Notes: generated by a model not told the origin, from the sequence alone. Shown: positions 26,191-35,628, numbered from the stretch's first letter. The stretch: DNA of 64,000 nt from Pandoraea iniqua (GCF_902459685.1 NZ_CABPSF010000010.1:169570-233569); one strand, 5' to 3'. A program made the numbers and translations.

Positions 26191-27390
26191 ATGGCCCAAT
26201 CCCAAACTTCCAGCCAGACGCACGACGTCATCGTCGTCGGTGGTGGTCTGATCGGCAAGGCCGCCGCCTTGCTGCTGTCGCAAGCGCGCCTGTCGGTCGC
26301 ACTGCTCGCGCAGCCCGCCGCCGCGCCTGCCCCGGCTTCGGCCCCCGGCGCCGACCTGTGGGGCGCTCGCATCTACTCGCTTTCGTCCAGCTCGCAGGCC
26401 CTCTTCGAGCGCATGCGTGTCTGGCAGGCGGTCGATCCCGCGCGCGTGAATCCCGTCTACGACATGGAAGTGTTCGGCGACGAACGCGGCAGCCTGCACT
26501 TCTCGGCCTATCAGGCCGCCGTGCCGCAACTGGCATGGATCGCCGAATCGTCGAATCTCGAACGCGCCCTCGACGCCGCGCTGCGCTTCTCTCCGCAAGT
26601 CCATTGGGTCGACGCCCGCGCCGATGCGCTCGAAGTCGACGCGGATGCCGCCTCGGTGCGTTTGTCCGACGGCAAGGTGCTGCGCGCATCGCTTGTGGTC
26701 GGGGCCGACGGCGCGCACTCGTGGGTACGCGGCACGGCAGGCCTCGATGGCACGGTGCGCCCTTATGAACAATTGGGTGTGGTGTGCAACTTCCGCGCGG
26801 AGCGATCGCACCGCGATACCGCGTTTCAGTGGTTTCATGACGGCGAGATCATCGCGCTGCTGCCGTTGCCGGATCAGCACGTCTCGCTCGTCTGGTCGGC
26901 CGCCGAGGGGCACGCCAGCCAGTTGCTTGCGCTCGATCCCAAAGACCTTGCCGAGCGCATCGGTACGTTCTCGAAGGGTGAACTTGGCCAGCTCACGCCG
27001 GTCTCAGCCCGCGCACAGGGGTTTCCGCTGGTGCTCGCGCAAGCGAAGCGTCTCATTGCCCAACGCGTGGCGTTGATCGGCGACGCGGCGCACGTAGTGC
27101 ATCCGCTGGCCGGGCAGGGCATGAACCTCGGTTTGCGCGATGTTGCCGCACTGGGCGACGCCGTGGCTGCGCGGGAATCGTTCCGCGACTGTGGCGATGC
27201 CACCGTGCTGCGTCGCTACGAGCGTGCGCGCAAGGAAGATATCGGCAGCATGGCGTTCACGACCGATGGGTTGCACAAACTGTTCTCGACCAGCAGCCCG
27301 CTCGCGAAGTTCGCGCGCAACGCCGGGCTCGACGGCGTGAACATGCTGCCCTTCGTGAAGAAATTCCTGATCGGCCGCGCGCTGGGTTAA
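26191..27390 (+). CDS. UbiH/UbiF/COQ6-type FAD-dependent hydroxylase
   Basis: A 399-residue class A flavin monooxygenase of the ubiquinone biosynthesis group. It has the FAD-binding VIVVGGGLIGKAAALLLSQA (about 13-32), the DG motif GADGAHSWVR (about 171-180) and the second FAD motif LIGDAAHVVHPLAGQGMNLG (about 293-312). The last stretch is the UbiH/COQ6 signature. It would hydroxylate the benzoquinone ring; which ring position is not clear from sequence. It is followed by dsbC, 132 bp downstream, in the same direction. Confidence 0.88.
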   Translation: MAQSQTSSQTHDVIVVGGGLIGKAAALLLSQARLSVALLAQPAAAPAPASAPGADLWGARIYSLSSSSQALFERMRVWQAVDPARVNPVYDMEVFGDERGSLHFSAYQAAVPQLAWIAESSNLERALDAALRFSPQVHWVDARADALEVDADAASVRLSDGKVLRASLVVGADGAHSWVRGTAGLDGTVRPYEQLGVVCNFRAERSHRDTAFQWFHDGEIIALLPLPDQHVSLVWSAAEGHASQLLALDPKDLAERIGTFSKGELGQLTPVSARAQGFPLVLAQAKRLIAQRVALIGDAAHVVHPLAGQGMNLGLRDVAALGDAVAARESFRDCGDATVLRRYERARKEDIGSMAFTTDGLHKLFSTSSPLAKFARNAGLDGVNMLPFVKKFLIGRALG

Positions 27391-27522
27391 GGCATTCGTC
27401 TACGGCGTCGATTCGCAACTGGCGAAACGACGCGCGGGACAGTGCAAGTATCTGCGCACGCGCCCGGCATCCTGCATCCCCATACGCACCATCAAGCACG
27501 ACACTACTTCTGGAGAAATTCG

Positions 27523-28275
27523 ATGTTGCAACGTTATCGCGCCGCGGCGCTTGCTATCGCAGCGGTTTGCGCCGCCGGTGTCACCACGCTGGCCGTCGCG
27601 CAGAACAAGCCGGACGCGACGCTCGACCGCGTGAAGAGCGCCGTGCAAAAGACGCTCGGTTCGGATGCCCCCGTGAAGTCGGTGTCGCGCACGCCGGTGC
27701 CGGGGCTCTATGAAGTGGCGGTCGGCGGCGAGATCATCTACGCCGACGAAAAGGCGCAGTACGTCATTCTGGGCGGCAACCTGATCGACACCAAGACGCG
27801 TCAGAACCTCACGGAAGCGCGTCAATCCGAGCTGAACAAGGTCGACTTCTCGAAGCTCCCGCTCGATCGCGCCATCAAGTTCGTGAAGGGCAACGGCAGC
27901 CGCAAGATCGCCGTCTTCTCCGATCCGAACTGCCCGTACTGCAAGCGCTTCGAAGAGACCCTGAAGTCGAACATCGACAACATCACCGTCTATACCTTCC
28001 TGTACCCAGTGCTCGGCCCGGATTCGGACGCCAAGTCGAAGGCCATCTGGTGCTCGACCGATCGCCTCAAGGCATGGCACGACTGGATGCTCGACAAGAA
28101 GGCACCGGCCACGCCGAGCGCCAAGTGCGACGACGGTCCGGTCAAGCAGAACGTGGCGCTGGGTCACAGCTACAACGTGACGGGCACGCCGACGATCATT
28201 CTGTCGGACGGCCGCCGCCTGCCGGGCGCCGTGCCTGCCGACGAGCTCGAAAAAGCCCTCGCCACCGTCAAGTAA
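27523..28275 (+). CDS. dsbC: Periplasmic disulfide isomerase DsbC
   Basis: Corrects wrong disulfides in exported proteins as a V-shaped dimer kept reduced by DsbD. The 250-residue precursor has a signal peptide (about 1-26, ending LAVAQ), the dimerisation domain (about 30-90) and a thioredoxin fold with the active site CPYC (Cys137 and Cys140 in SDPNCPYCKRFEE) and the cis-proline loop TGTPTIIL. The ATG at 27523 follows TGGAGAAATTCG; the longer frame upstream lacks a signal. A peptidase gene follows 41 bp later. Confidence 0.94.
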   Translation: MLQRYRAAALAIAAVCAAGVTTLAVAQNKPDATLDRVKSAVQKTLGSDAPVKSVSRTPVPGLYEVAVGGEIIYADEKAQYVILGGNLIDTKTRQNLTEARQSELNKVDFSKLPLDRAIKFVKGNGSRKIAVFSDPNCPYCKRFEETLKSNIDNITVYTFLYPVLGPDSDAKSKAIWCSTDRLKAWHDWMLDKKAPATPSAKCDDGPVKQNVALGHSYNVTGTPTIILSDGRRLPGAVPADELEKALATVK

Positions 28276-28316
28276 GCCCTTCCACATAAGAAGCGCCCGC
28301 CCGCGCCGCCCACGTC

Positions 28317-30122
28317 ATGAAAGCTACGCCTTCCATTCGGTACGCCATTGTCCCGAAGTCGCCCGCCGCTCACTTGTTCGAAGTGAGCGTCACGGTCTCC
28401 AGCCCTGCGCCTGAAGGCCAGCGTTTCACGTTGCCGGCGTGGATTCCGGGCAGCTATATGGTGCGCGAGTTCGCGCGCAACATCGTGACCATCGGCGCGA
28501 CGTGCCGTGGCCGCAAGGTGGCGCTCGACAAGCTCGACAAGCACACGTGGCAGGCGGCGCCCTGCAAGGGCACGCTGATCGTGACGTACGAGGTCTACGC
28601 GTGGGATCTGTCGGTGCGCGCCGCGCATCTGGACGACACGCACGGCTTCTTCAACGGCACCAGCGTGTTTCTGCGCGTGCACGGGCAGGAGAACTCGCCG
28701 TGCGAAGTCGACATCCTGCGTCCGCGTGGTGCTGCCTACAAGGCATGGCGCGTGGCGACGGCGCTGGAACCTGCACAGGGGACGGCGCCGCTCGACTTCG
28801 GCCGCTATGTCGCCACCGATTACGACGAACTCATCGATTCGCCGGTGGAACTGGGCACCTTCGTGCACGGCACCTTCAAGGCGTGCGGCGTAACGCACGA
28901 GGTGGCGATCACCGGCCCTGTGCCGAAGCTTGATCTCGACCGCCTGCTGCGCGACATGAAGAAAATCTGCGAATCGCAGATCCGGTTGTTCGAACCGGGG
29001 GCCAGCGCGCGCTCGCGAGTGCCCATGTCGCGTTATGTCTTCCTGCTGATGACGGTAGGCGACGGCTATGGCGGGCTGGAGCATCGCGCATCCACGGCGC
29101 TGCTGGCCGGTCGTAACGATCTGCCGGTGCAGGGTCAGGCGAAGATGAGCGACGCGTATCGCGGCTTCCTCGGTCTGGTGAGCCACGAGTATTTCCACAC
29201 GTGGAACGTCAAGCGCATCAAGCCTGCTGCCTTTGCCCCCTATACGCTCGATCAGGAAAACTACACGCGCCTGCTGTGGTTGTTCGAAGGCTTCACGTCG
29301 TATTACGACGATCTGATGCTCGTGCGCAGTGGTGTGATCGACGCGCCCGCTTATTACGATCTGGTCGCGAAGACGGTGGCCAACGTGCTGCGCGGCAGCG
29401 GCCGCCTCAAGCAGACCGTTGCCGAGAGTTCGTTCGACGCATGGACCAAGTATTACCGTCAGGACGAGAACGCGCCGAACGCCATCGTGAGCTACTACAC
29501 GAAGGGCTCGCTGATCGCGCTGGCGCTCGACCTGACCATTCGCACGCAGACGCGCGGCCAGAAGTCGCTCGACGACATCATGCGCGCGCTGTGGCAGCGT
29601 TACGGGCGCGATTTCTATCGCGGCTCGCCGGTCGGCATCGATGAAGACGCAGTGCAGCCGTTGTTTGAAGAAGTGTCGGGTGTCGATCTGTCGGAGTTCT
29701 TCGCGACGGCCATCAACGGCACGCGCGACTTGCCGCTCACGTCGTTGCTCGAACGCGTCGGCCTGACGCTGGCGCCGGTGACGCCGGAACACGGCCGCCC
29801 CTCACTGGGCGCGAAGACGGCCAAGCGCGGTGACGATCTCGCGTTCGCGCAAGTGCTCGATGGCGGCGCTGCGCAAGCGGCGGGTCTGTCGGCAGGCGAT
29901 ACGCTCGTAGCTATCGACGGTCTGCGCGTGACGACGGGCAATCTCGACAAGCTGCTCGAACGCTATCGCGCGGGCGATCAGGTGCGCGTGCACGCGTTCC
30001 GCCGCGACGAGTTGCGCGAAGCCACGCTCACGCTCGATGCGCCGGAAGTGACGCAATACCGCATCACCGCGACGCGCGATCGCGCCGCAGCCCAACGCCG
30101 CGAGAAGTGGCTGAGTGCCTGA
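28317..30122 (+). CDS. M61-family glycyl aminopeptidase with PDZ domain
   Basis: A 601-residue metallopeptidase. The N-terminal beta domain (about 8-170) has LPAWIPGSYMVREFARNI; the catalytic thermolysin-like domain carries HEYFHTWNVKRIKP (about 290-303; HExxH zinc motif) and the third ligand Glu in LWLFEGFTSYYDD; a PDZ domain (about 495-580) ends the protein with GGAAQAAGLSAGDTLVAIDG. M61 enzymes release N-terminal glycine or alanine. No signal peptide is seen, so it is probably cytoplasmic. Its stop codon begins a 22-bp repeat pair. Confidence 0.92.
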   Translation: MKATPSIRYAIVPKSPAAHLFEVSVTVSSPAPEGQRFTLPAWIPGSYMVREFARNIVTIGATCRGRKVALDKLDKHTWQAAPCKGTLIVTYEVYAWDLSVRAAHLDDTHGFFNGTSVFLRVHGQENSPCEVDILRPRGAAYKAWRVATALEPAQGTAPLDFGRYVATDYDELIDSPVELGTFVHGTFKACGVTHEVAITGPVPKLDLDRLLRDMKKICESQIRLFEPGASARSRVPMSRYVFLLMTVGDGYGGLEHRASTALLAGRNDLPVQGQAKMSDAYRGFLGLVSHEYFHTWNVKRIKPAAFAPYTLDQENYTRLLWLFEGFTSYYDDLMLVRSGVIDAPAYYDLVAKTVANVLRGSGRLKQTVAESSFDAWTKYYRQDENAPNAIVSYYTKGSLIALALDLTIRTQTRGQKSLDDIMRALWQRYGRDFYRGSPVGIDEDAVQPLFEEVSGVDLSEFFATAINGTRDLPLTSLLERVGLTLAPVTPEHGRPSLGAKTAKRGDDLAFAQVLDGGAAQAAGLSAGDTLVAIDGLRVTTGNLDKLLERYRAGDQVRVHAFRRDELREATLTLDAPEVTQYRITATRDRAAAQRREKWLSA

Positions 30123-30157
30123 TCTGCGTTTGATCAGTGCCTGCTGATGGTTTGATC
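30114..30157 (+). repeat. Two 22-bp tandem repeats over the peptidase stop codon
   Basis: AGTGCCTGATCTGC then GTTTGATC (30114-30135) is followed by AGTGCCTGCTGATG then GTTTGATC (30136-30157). The peptidase stop TGA lies in the first unit and further TGA triplets occur in both. Confidence 0.75.
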
Positions 30158-30176
30158 GGTGTTGCGCCGAGATGAA

Positions 30177-31127
30177 TTACGGCTTGGCCTCGACAGGCGC
30201 CGGACCCGGCACCGTCGGGTCGCGGTTTTCTTCGGGACACGTCCGCGCGACCGCCAGCATATGTTCGATGAAGACCTGCGTCTTTCGCGGCAAAAAGCGG
30301 CGCGATGGCGTGACCAGATGCACCGGACTGGCCGGTAACGACCACTCGGGCAACACTTTGACCAGCCGGCCGGTGCGCAACGCATCTTCGGCCAGAATGT
30401 CGGTCAGCGCGGCAATGCCGCTGCCCGCCAGCGCCATCTCCTTGACCATCCCCATGCTGTTGACCTGAATCGCGCCGTGCATCGTGATGTCCACGCGCTG
30501 CCGCCCTTTGTGCAGTGTGTCGGTATTGAACAGCCGCCGCGCGCCTTGCAGAATCACGTACCGGTGGCCGGCAAGTTCTTCCGGCACACCGGGCAGGCCG
30601 GTGGCGCTGAGATAGAGCGGACTGGCGTAGAGGCTGCGCGTGAGCATCAGCAACGGGCGCGCTACCAACGTGGAGTCCGAGAGCTGCCCCGCACGAATGG
30701 CCACGTCGACACGCTCGGCGATCAGGTCGACCTGCCGCGAGCTGAGATCGACGTCGACGGTGATTTCGGGATACGCCGCGCAGAACGTGGCGAGTGGGAG
30801 CGCCAGCCATTGCGCCGCAAAGTCGGCGGGGGCGGTGATGCGCAAACGTCCACGCGGCTTATTCGAGAGCTGCGACGCGAAATCGCGGGTCTCTTCCACC
30901 TCTTCGAGAATCGGCAGGCAACGCTCGTAATACGCCTCGCCCACTTCCGTGAGTTCAAGACGCCGGGTGGTCTTGTGCAGCAGCCGGGTGCCGAGCCGCG
31001 TCTCCAGCCGGGACAGGCGGCGGCTGACCGTCGCCTTCGGCAGATCGAGCCGTTCACCGGCGCGGGTGATGCTGCCGGAGCGCACCACTTCGGCGAAGAT
31101 CAGCATGTCGTTCAGATCGTCAATCAT
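30177..31127 (-). CDS. LysR-family transcription regulator
   Basis: A 316-residue regulator. The winged helix-turn-helix is near residues 4-62 (FAEVVRSGSITRAGERLDL, PKATVSRRLSRLETRLGTRL), followed by the effector-binding type 2 periplasmic-binding fold (about 90-295) with GRLRITAPADFAAQWLA. It diverges from azoR, and the perfect palindrome TTGTTCC/GGAACAA between them is the likely binding site. The azoR-pirin pair suggests a role in the response to quinones or electrophiles, as with related regulators; this is inference. Confidence 0.92.
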   Translation of the reverse strand: MIDDLNDMLIFAEVVRSGSITRAGERLDLPKATVSRRLSRLETRLGTRLLHKTTRRLELTEVGEAYYERCLPILEEVEETRDFASQLSNKPRGRLRITAPADFAAQWLALPLATFCAAYPEITVDVDLSSRQVDLIAERVDVAIRAGQLSDSTLVARPLLMLTRSLYASPLYLSATGLPGVPEELAGHRYVILQGARRLFNTDTLHKGRQRVDITMHGAIQVNSMGMVKEMALAGSGIAALTDILAEDALRTGRLVKVLPEWSLPASPVHLVTPSRRFLPRKTQVFIEHMLAVARTCPEENRDPTVPGPAPVEAKP

Positions 31128-31225
31128 CGCACTGCGCTCCTTGCGACGCCTTATGGCATCTGGTCAAACCCGCTAAATCATCCATGAATCGCCCGTGAAA
31201 CCGCTACGCGGAAGGGGCAAATTCA

Positions 31226-31245
31226 TTGTTCCAAAATAGGAACAA
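31226..31245. promoter_or_regulatory. LysR-type operator palindrome
   Basis: TTGTTCC (31226-31232) and GGAACAA (31239-31245) are perfect 7-bp arms separated by AAAATA. The site lies 99 bp before the LysR gene and just upstream of the azoR -35 box, the usual place for a LysR activator site. Confidence 0.75.
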
Positions 31246-31264
31246 ACAATTCGATTTTAGCGGC

Positions 31265-31292
31265 TTGTTTCATTTTTGTGGGTAACTAGAAT
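31265..31292 (+). promoter_or_regulatory. azoR promoter
   Basis: TTGTTT (31265-31270), a 16-bp spacer and TAGAAT (31287-31292). The -10 box matches consensus at five of six positions. The promoter sits 20 bp downstream of the regulator palindrome. Confidence 0.6.
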
Positions 31293-31383
31293 TCACCCTA
31301 AGCCGACACGCAATTGACGGCATCCCCGGTGAAGGGGGCCTGCGTGGACGGATTTTCCGAACCCAGGCTCAGGAGCCACAGCA

Positions 31384-31983
31384 ATGACCACGATTCTCCA
31401 AATCAATTCCGCCGCCCGCTCGCAGGGTGCCAACTCGACCACGCTCGCCAACGAAACCGTGACGCAACTGGTCGCGAAGAACCCCGGTGCCAAGGTCGTC
31501 GTGCGCGACCTGCTGGCCGACGGCGTGCCCCATCTGGACGAAGCCGTGATCGGCGCGTTCTTCACGCCGGAAGACCAACGCTCGCCGGAACAGAACGCCA
31601 TCATCGCGCGCAGCGATGCACTGATCGCCGAAATTCAGGCCGCCGACTATGTCGTGTTCGGCGTGCCGCTGTACAACTTCCAAGTGCCGTCGCAACTGAA
31701 GGCGTACTTCGACTGGATCGCCCGTGCCCGCGTGACGTTCCGTTACCGTGAAGACGGCACCGTGGAAGGCCTGATCCAAGGCAAGAAGGTGCTGGTGGCA
31801 TTTGCTCGCGGCGGCAACTACAAGGACACGCCGGCCGACAGCCAAACCCCGTACCTGAAGGCCATTCTGGGCTTCCTGGGCATGACGGACGTGACGTTCA
31901 TCTTCGCCGAAGGTCTGGCACGTGGCCCGGAATCGGCCGCTGCCGGTTTCAAGAACGCCCGCGACGCCATCGCAGCGCTGTAA
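31384..31983 (+). CDS. azoR: FMN-dependent NADH-azoreductase
   Basis: A 199-residue flavodoxin-like enzyme that reduces azo bonds and quinones by two electrons. It has [17 protein letters not shown] at the N-terminus (FMN phosphate loop), [22 protein letters not shown] (about 94-115) and the [13 protein letters not shown] stretch near 139-151, as in AzoR. Its length is normal. A divergent LysR gene and palindrome upstream indicate control, possibly by quinones or electrophiles. A 15-bp repeat follows its stop, then a pirin gene in the same direction. Confidence 0.93.
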   Translation: MTTILQINSAARSQGANSTTLANETVTQLVAKNPGAKVVVRDLLADGVPHLDEAVIGAFFTPEDQRSPEQNAIIARSDALIAEIQAADYVVFGVPLYNFQVPSQLKAYFDWIARARVTFRYREDGTVEGLIQGKKVLVAFARGGNYKDTPADSQTPYLKAILGFLGMTDVTFIFAEGLARGPESAAAGFKNARDAIAAL

Positions 31984-31988
31984 TTCAG

Positions 31989-32033
31989 CGTACTGAGTTT
32001 CGTCGTTCTGAAACTCGGCGTACTGAAGCGGCG
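31989..32033 (+). repeat. 15-bp imperfect tandem repeat after azoR
   Basis: Three units: CGTACTGAGTTTCGT, CGTTCTGAAACTCGG and CGTACTGAAGCGGCG, starting 5 bp after the azoR stop codon. Each holds a TGA at the same position. Confidence 0.65.
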
Positions 32034-32137
32034 CGCCCGGTCGGGCTGCGTAGGTAGCCCGACTCGCCGGACTCTCCCGGCGAGCGGGCGCGCCGCGTTG
32101 CTTATTGCTAGTTGTCCCGCATGCGCAGGAATCCCCA

Positions 32138-33130
32138 ATGGCCAACCCGAATTCCGTCCCGGGTCTCGCATCGGGTCCCGAATCTCTCGAATCGCTCGTT
32201 TCGTTACGGACTCGTGTCAAGAAGCGCCCGGCCGCCCATGCCGACGCGCCGGTCATTCCGCGCGTGCTTCCCGTCTCCCGGCCCGGCCGCTGTGCTGCGG
32301 CCGCGGGGGCGGGTGTTTTCGATCAGACCGGCGAGACCGATCCGTTCCTCTCTGTCGATGTATTCCGCCGTCACGGCGCATGCATTCCACCGCATCCGCA
32401 TGCCGGATGTGCCGTGGCGACCTATCTGTTTCCCGAATCTACGACGTCGATGCGCTGCCGAAACGCGCAAGGCGGTGACGACACGCTGCGACCGGGCGAT
32501 CTGCTCTGGCTGGAAGCGAATTGCGGCACCGTGCATGACGACGTGCCGGAAGACCTTTGCAAGACCGTTCGCGGTGTGCGTCTTGTCGTCAATCGCGCCG
32601 GACGCCATGCCCATGGCGCCCCCGATCAGACCGTGGTGCGCGCCGACGCGATGCCACAGTGGCAAGCGGGCGGGCTCGATCTGACGCTCGTCTGTGGCGA
32701 GTGGGGTGAACGGCAAGTGGATCGCGCTGATCGTGCTGATCGCGTAAGCAGCGACGAAACGCCCCAAAGCGGTGGTGACCATTCCTGTGAGGGAAAACCG
32801 ACGACGTTATTGCGACTCGACTGGCGCGACGACGATCTGCGTACCTTCACCATTCCGTGCGACGGCCGCCGCTGGATCGCGCTGATCGCGCAGGGCGAGG
32901 CGGCACTGGCGGGTCATGCGTTGCGTGCCGATGGCGGCGATGTGGAAGCGATGTTGCTGCCCCCGGGCGAATGGCAGATGGCGGGGCGCGCTGGCGCACG
33001 CCTGCTGCTCGTCGGCGGTACGCCGCTCGATGAACCGGTGGTCTTTCGCGGCAACTTTGCCGCGCGCGACGAGGGCGATCTCATCAACCTCATGCGGCGT
33101 TACCAGCAAGGCTCGATGGGTACGCTTTGA
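32138..33130 (+). CDS. Pirin-family cupin protein
   Basis: A 330-residue two-cupin protein of the pirin type. The N-terminal cupin carries the PPHPHAGCAVATYLF motif (metal-ligand histidines) and a later HDDVPED stretch. The C-terminal cupin ends with the family signature GGTPLDEPVVFRGNFAARDE. Bacterial pirins bind Fe(II) and some act as quercetin 2,3-dioxygenases. An Asp/Arg-rich insertion (about residues 190-230) separates the halves. The start at 32138 was preferred over 32105, whose extra residues are unlike the family. It follows azoR by about 150 bp, so shared induction by quinone-like compounds is plausible. Confidence 0.75.
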   Translation: MANPNSVPGLASGPESLESLVSLRTRVKKRPAAHADAPVIPRVLPVSRPGRCAAAAGAGVFDQTGETDPFLSVDVFRRHGACIPPHPHAGCAVATYLFPESTTSMRCRNAQGGDDTLRPGDLLWLEANCGTVHDDVPEDLCKTVRGVRLVVNRAGRHAHGAPDQTVVRADAMPQWQAGGLDLTLVCGEWGERQVDRADRADRVSSDETPQSGGDHSCEGKPTTLLRLDWRDDDLRTFTIPCDGRRWIALIAQGEAALAGHALRADGGDVEAMLLPPGEWQMAGRAGARLLLVGGTPLDEPVVFRGNFAARDEGDLINLMRRYQQGSMGTL

Positions 33131-33133
33131 TAT

Positions 33134-33157
33134 GGCGTGACTGAAGGCGTGACTGAA
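33134..33157 (+). repeat. 12-bp tandem repeat after the pirin stop codon
   Basis: GGCGTGACTGAA occurs twice without a gap, 3 bp after the pirin stop codon. Each copy contains two TGA triplets. Confidence 0.75.
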
Positions 33158-33178
33158 GTCAGTGCCCAAGGAATGCAG

Positions 33179-33217
33179 AAGGGGGATTCGGCCATTGCGA
33201 CCGAATCCCCCTTTTTT
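33179..33217 (+). terminator. Rho-independent terminator after the pirin gene
   Basis: GGGGGATTCGG and CCGAATCCCCC form an 11-bp stem with a 9-nt loop followed by six T. It also faces the end of the converging receptor gene. Confidence 0.92.
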
Positions 33218-33264
33218 ACGTCCCTGCATGACGTTGTCGCAGCGACGCTACGACACGCCATTCA

Positions 33265-35535
33265 TCACTGATGGAAGTTCAGCGTCAGCATAGCGCTGCG
33301 GCCCGGGGCCCACGTGGCGTAGATCGGGTAGGCGCTGGCGTAGTACTTCTTGTCGAAGATGTTCTGCACGTTCAGTTGCAGATCGACGCTGCGCGAGACG
33401 CGATATGTCGCCATGGCGTCGAAGCGCGCGTAGCCCGGCGTCCACTTGCGCGTGGTGGCCGACACCGACGCGTAGGTGAGGCTCGAGAGCGTCATACCGG
33501 CGCCGAGCGTGAGCTTGGGCAGCACTTCGTAGTCGGTCCACAGTGTGACGTTGTGCTTGGGCACCATCACCATCGGCAGACCCGACGCACCCGGTGCGCT
33601 CGGACCCGCATCGGTCGTGATCGCATCCAGATACGAGTAGCCGCCGAACACGCGCCAGTGTTGCGTCAGGTTGCCGGCCCAGCCGAGTTCGGCACCGCGC
33701 ACGCGCTGGCTGCCGGCGTTGATCGTGCCGCCCAGACCATCGCTCACGCGGGCATTGGTCTTGTCGGTCTGGAACAGCGCTGCGGTGAGCGACAGGCGTT
33801 GCTCAAGCACATCCCACTTCGCGCCGACTTCGATATTGCGGCTGCGCTCAGGCGACAGATTCGAGTTGCCCGTCGTAATCTGGTCCGTGCCCCCGCCCAG
33901 ACCGCTGTTCGCACCCGGCGGGTTCGCCGACGTGCCGTACGACGCGTACAGGCTCAGTGTCGGCAGCACCTTGTACACCACGCCCAGTTGGAAGCTGAAC
34001 AGGGTCGAGATGTTCTTCAGGTCCGGCGCACCGGCCTGCACCGCGTGAACGTCGAAGCGATCGAGGCGCATGCCGCCGTTGAGCAGCCAGCGCTCTGAGA
34101 GCTTCACGCTGTCGAACAGGTAGGCCGACGCCACATCGGTGCGCGTGTTCGTTGCGGCACCGGGGAAGGCTTTGTCGCCGTTGAGGACGAGGCTGCCCGT
34201 CCATGGGTTGTCCGGATTCCAGCCGCCGATGGTCGTGCAGTTGTAGGCCACCGAGCAGGGGCCGCCCGAGCGGATGTTGTTACCGGCGCTGTCCGCGACG
34301 AGATAGCCCTCGTAGCGGCTTTGTTCGTTGCTGAATTCGACACCGCCCGTGAGCGTGTGCTCGAAGCCGAACAACGTGGCCTTGCCGGTGAGTTCGGTCT
34401 GGTTGGCGATGCTGTTGGTGGCGTACTTGCCGCTCTTGGCTTGCAGCGAAATGATGTTCGAGCTGGCCGACTGGAACTGCGGGTTCGTCGCCACGTAGTC
34501 GAGCGTGGAGCGGCCGACCATCGTGGTGTTCTTCACTTTCCACGTGTCGTTGAGGCGGTGCTCGATCTTGATTTCGCCGGTGTCGGTCTGGCCGCGGCGG
34601 TAATCGCGATTGTTCAGGCCGTAGAACTGGTTGCGCTGGAAGCCGCCGTCGGGCGTGCCGCCTGCCGAGCGGAACGGCGCGCTGAAGTCCGGCATGTCGT
34701 ACGAGTTCAGGTGGTAGTAGCTGAACGTGACGGTGGTCGGGCTGTTCAGGCCGAAGGCCACCGACGGCGCGATGCCCCAACGCTTGCTGTAGACGTTGGT
34801 GCGGCCGGCCTGATCGGCGTCGAAGCCCATGGCATTCAAGCGCACGGCGGTCTGATCGTTGAGCTGGCGGTTCACATCCAGCGTCAGGCGCTTGTAGCTG
34901 TCGGTGCCGAAGCCGAGGCTGGCGTTGGTGAAGTCTTCCAGCCGCGGCGCTTTCGTCGTGATGTCGATGCTGCCGCCAACGGCGCCTCGTCCGGCGTAGA
35001 CCGAATCCGGGCCCTTGATGACGCTGATGTTCTCGATATCGAACGTCTCGCGGTTCTGCACACCGGAGTCACGCATGCCGTCGACGAAGATCGAGTTGCG
35101 CGATTCGAAGCCGCGAATGACCGGGCGGTCGGCCGACGGGTTCGCGGCGGCGTCGCCACCGAGGAAGGTGATACCGGGCACCGTCTTGAGCGCGTCGGCG
35201 AACGTGGTGGCGTTTGTCTGCTTGATCAGCTCTTCCGGAATGACCGTGACCGAGCGCGGCGTGTCGCGCAGCGGGTCGACGAACTTGTACGACGGCAACG
35301 TCTTGGTCTGCATGGCCGACGGCACGGCGCTGTCGTTCACTTGCGTGGTCGGCAGGGTGACGGCGCTGGCGTTGGCGGTGGCAGGGGCGGCGCTGGCAGC
35401 GGCCGGGTCCGTATTGCCGGACGGAGCGGGCTGGGTGGTCTGTGCGGCAGCGGGGAGGGCGAGGGCGCCACCGGCAACGAGCAGGGCGCAGGCGGTCACG
35501 AGCAGACGCTGGCGCGTCTGGAAAGCGGTAGACAT
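33265..35535 (-). CDS. TonB-dependent catecholate-siderophore receptor (Fiu-like)
   Basis: Outer-membrane receptor of 756 residues that imports ferric siderophore with TonB energy. It has a signal peptide (about 1-31), an Ala/Pro/Thr-rich linker, the plug domain (about 85-200) with DALKTVPGITFLGG, RPVIRGFESRNSIFVDGMRD and ISVIKGPDSVYAGRGAVGG, and a 22-strand barrel ending in aromatic-rich MLTLNFHQ. The plug resembles Fiu/CirA-type monomeric catecholate receptors. A Fur box overlaps its promoter region, so iron starvation should induce it. No siderophore genes adjoin it. Confidence 0.93.
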   Translation of the reverse strand: MSTAFQTRQRLLVTACALLVAGGALALPAAAQTTQPAPSGNTDPAAASAAPATANASAVTLPTTQVNDSAVPSAMQTKTLPSYKFVDPLRDTPRSVTVIPEELIKQTNATTFADALKTVPGITFLGGDAAANPSADRPVIRGFESRNSIFVDGMRDSGVQNRETFDIENISVIKGPDSVYAGRGAVGGSIDITTKAPRLEDFTNASLGFGTDSYKRLTLDVNRQLNDQTAVRLNAMGFDADQAGRTNVYSKRWGIAPSVAFGLNSPTTVTFSYYHLNSYDMPDFSAPFRSAGGTPDGGFQRNQFYGLNNRDYRRGQTDTGEIKIEHRLNDTWKVKNTTMVGRSTLDYVATNPQFQSASSNIISLQAKSGKYATNSIANQTELTGKATLFGFEHTLTGGVEFSNEQSRYEGYLVADSAGNNIRSGGPCSVAYNCTTIGGWNPDNPWTGSLVLNGDKAFPGAATNTRTDVASAYLFDSVKLSERWLLNGGMRLDRFDVHAVQAGAPDLKNISTLFSFQLGVVYKVLPTLSLYASYGTSANPPGANSGLGGGTDQITTGNSNLSPERSRNIEVGAKWDVLEQRLSLTAALFQTDKTNARVSDGLGGTINAGSQRVRGAELGWAGNLTQHWRVFGGYSYLDAITTDAGPSAPGASGLPMVMVPKHNVTLWTDYEVLPKLTLGAGMTLSSLTYASVSATTRKWTPGYARFDAMATYRVSRSVDLQLNVQNIFDKKYYASAYPIYATWAPGRSAMLTLNFHQ

Positions 35536-35605
35536 ACGTGTGTTCCGGCTATGGCGTCACCGTCGGACGCCTGACGGGCCGGGCAACGCACGATTCTTAT
35601 CAGTT

Positions 35606-35628
35606 GATAATGAGACGAATTCTCATTG
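35606..35628 (-). promoter_or_regulatory. Fur box upstream of the TonB receptor
   Basis: AATGAGA (35609-35615) and TCTCATT (35621-35627) form perfect arms with a 5-nt centre, preceded by GAT, close to the Fur consensus GATAATGAT-type palindrome. It lies about 75 bp before the receptor start codon. Confidence 0.8.
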
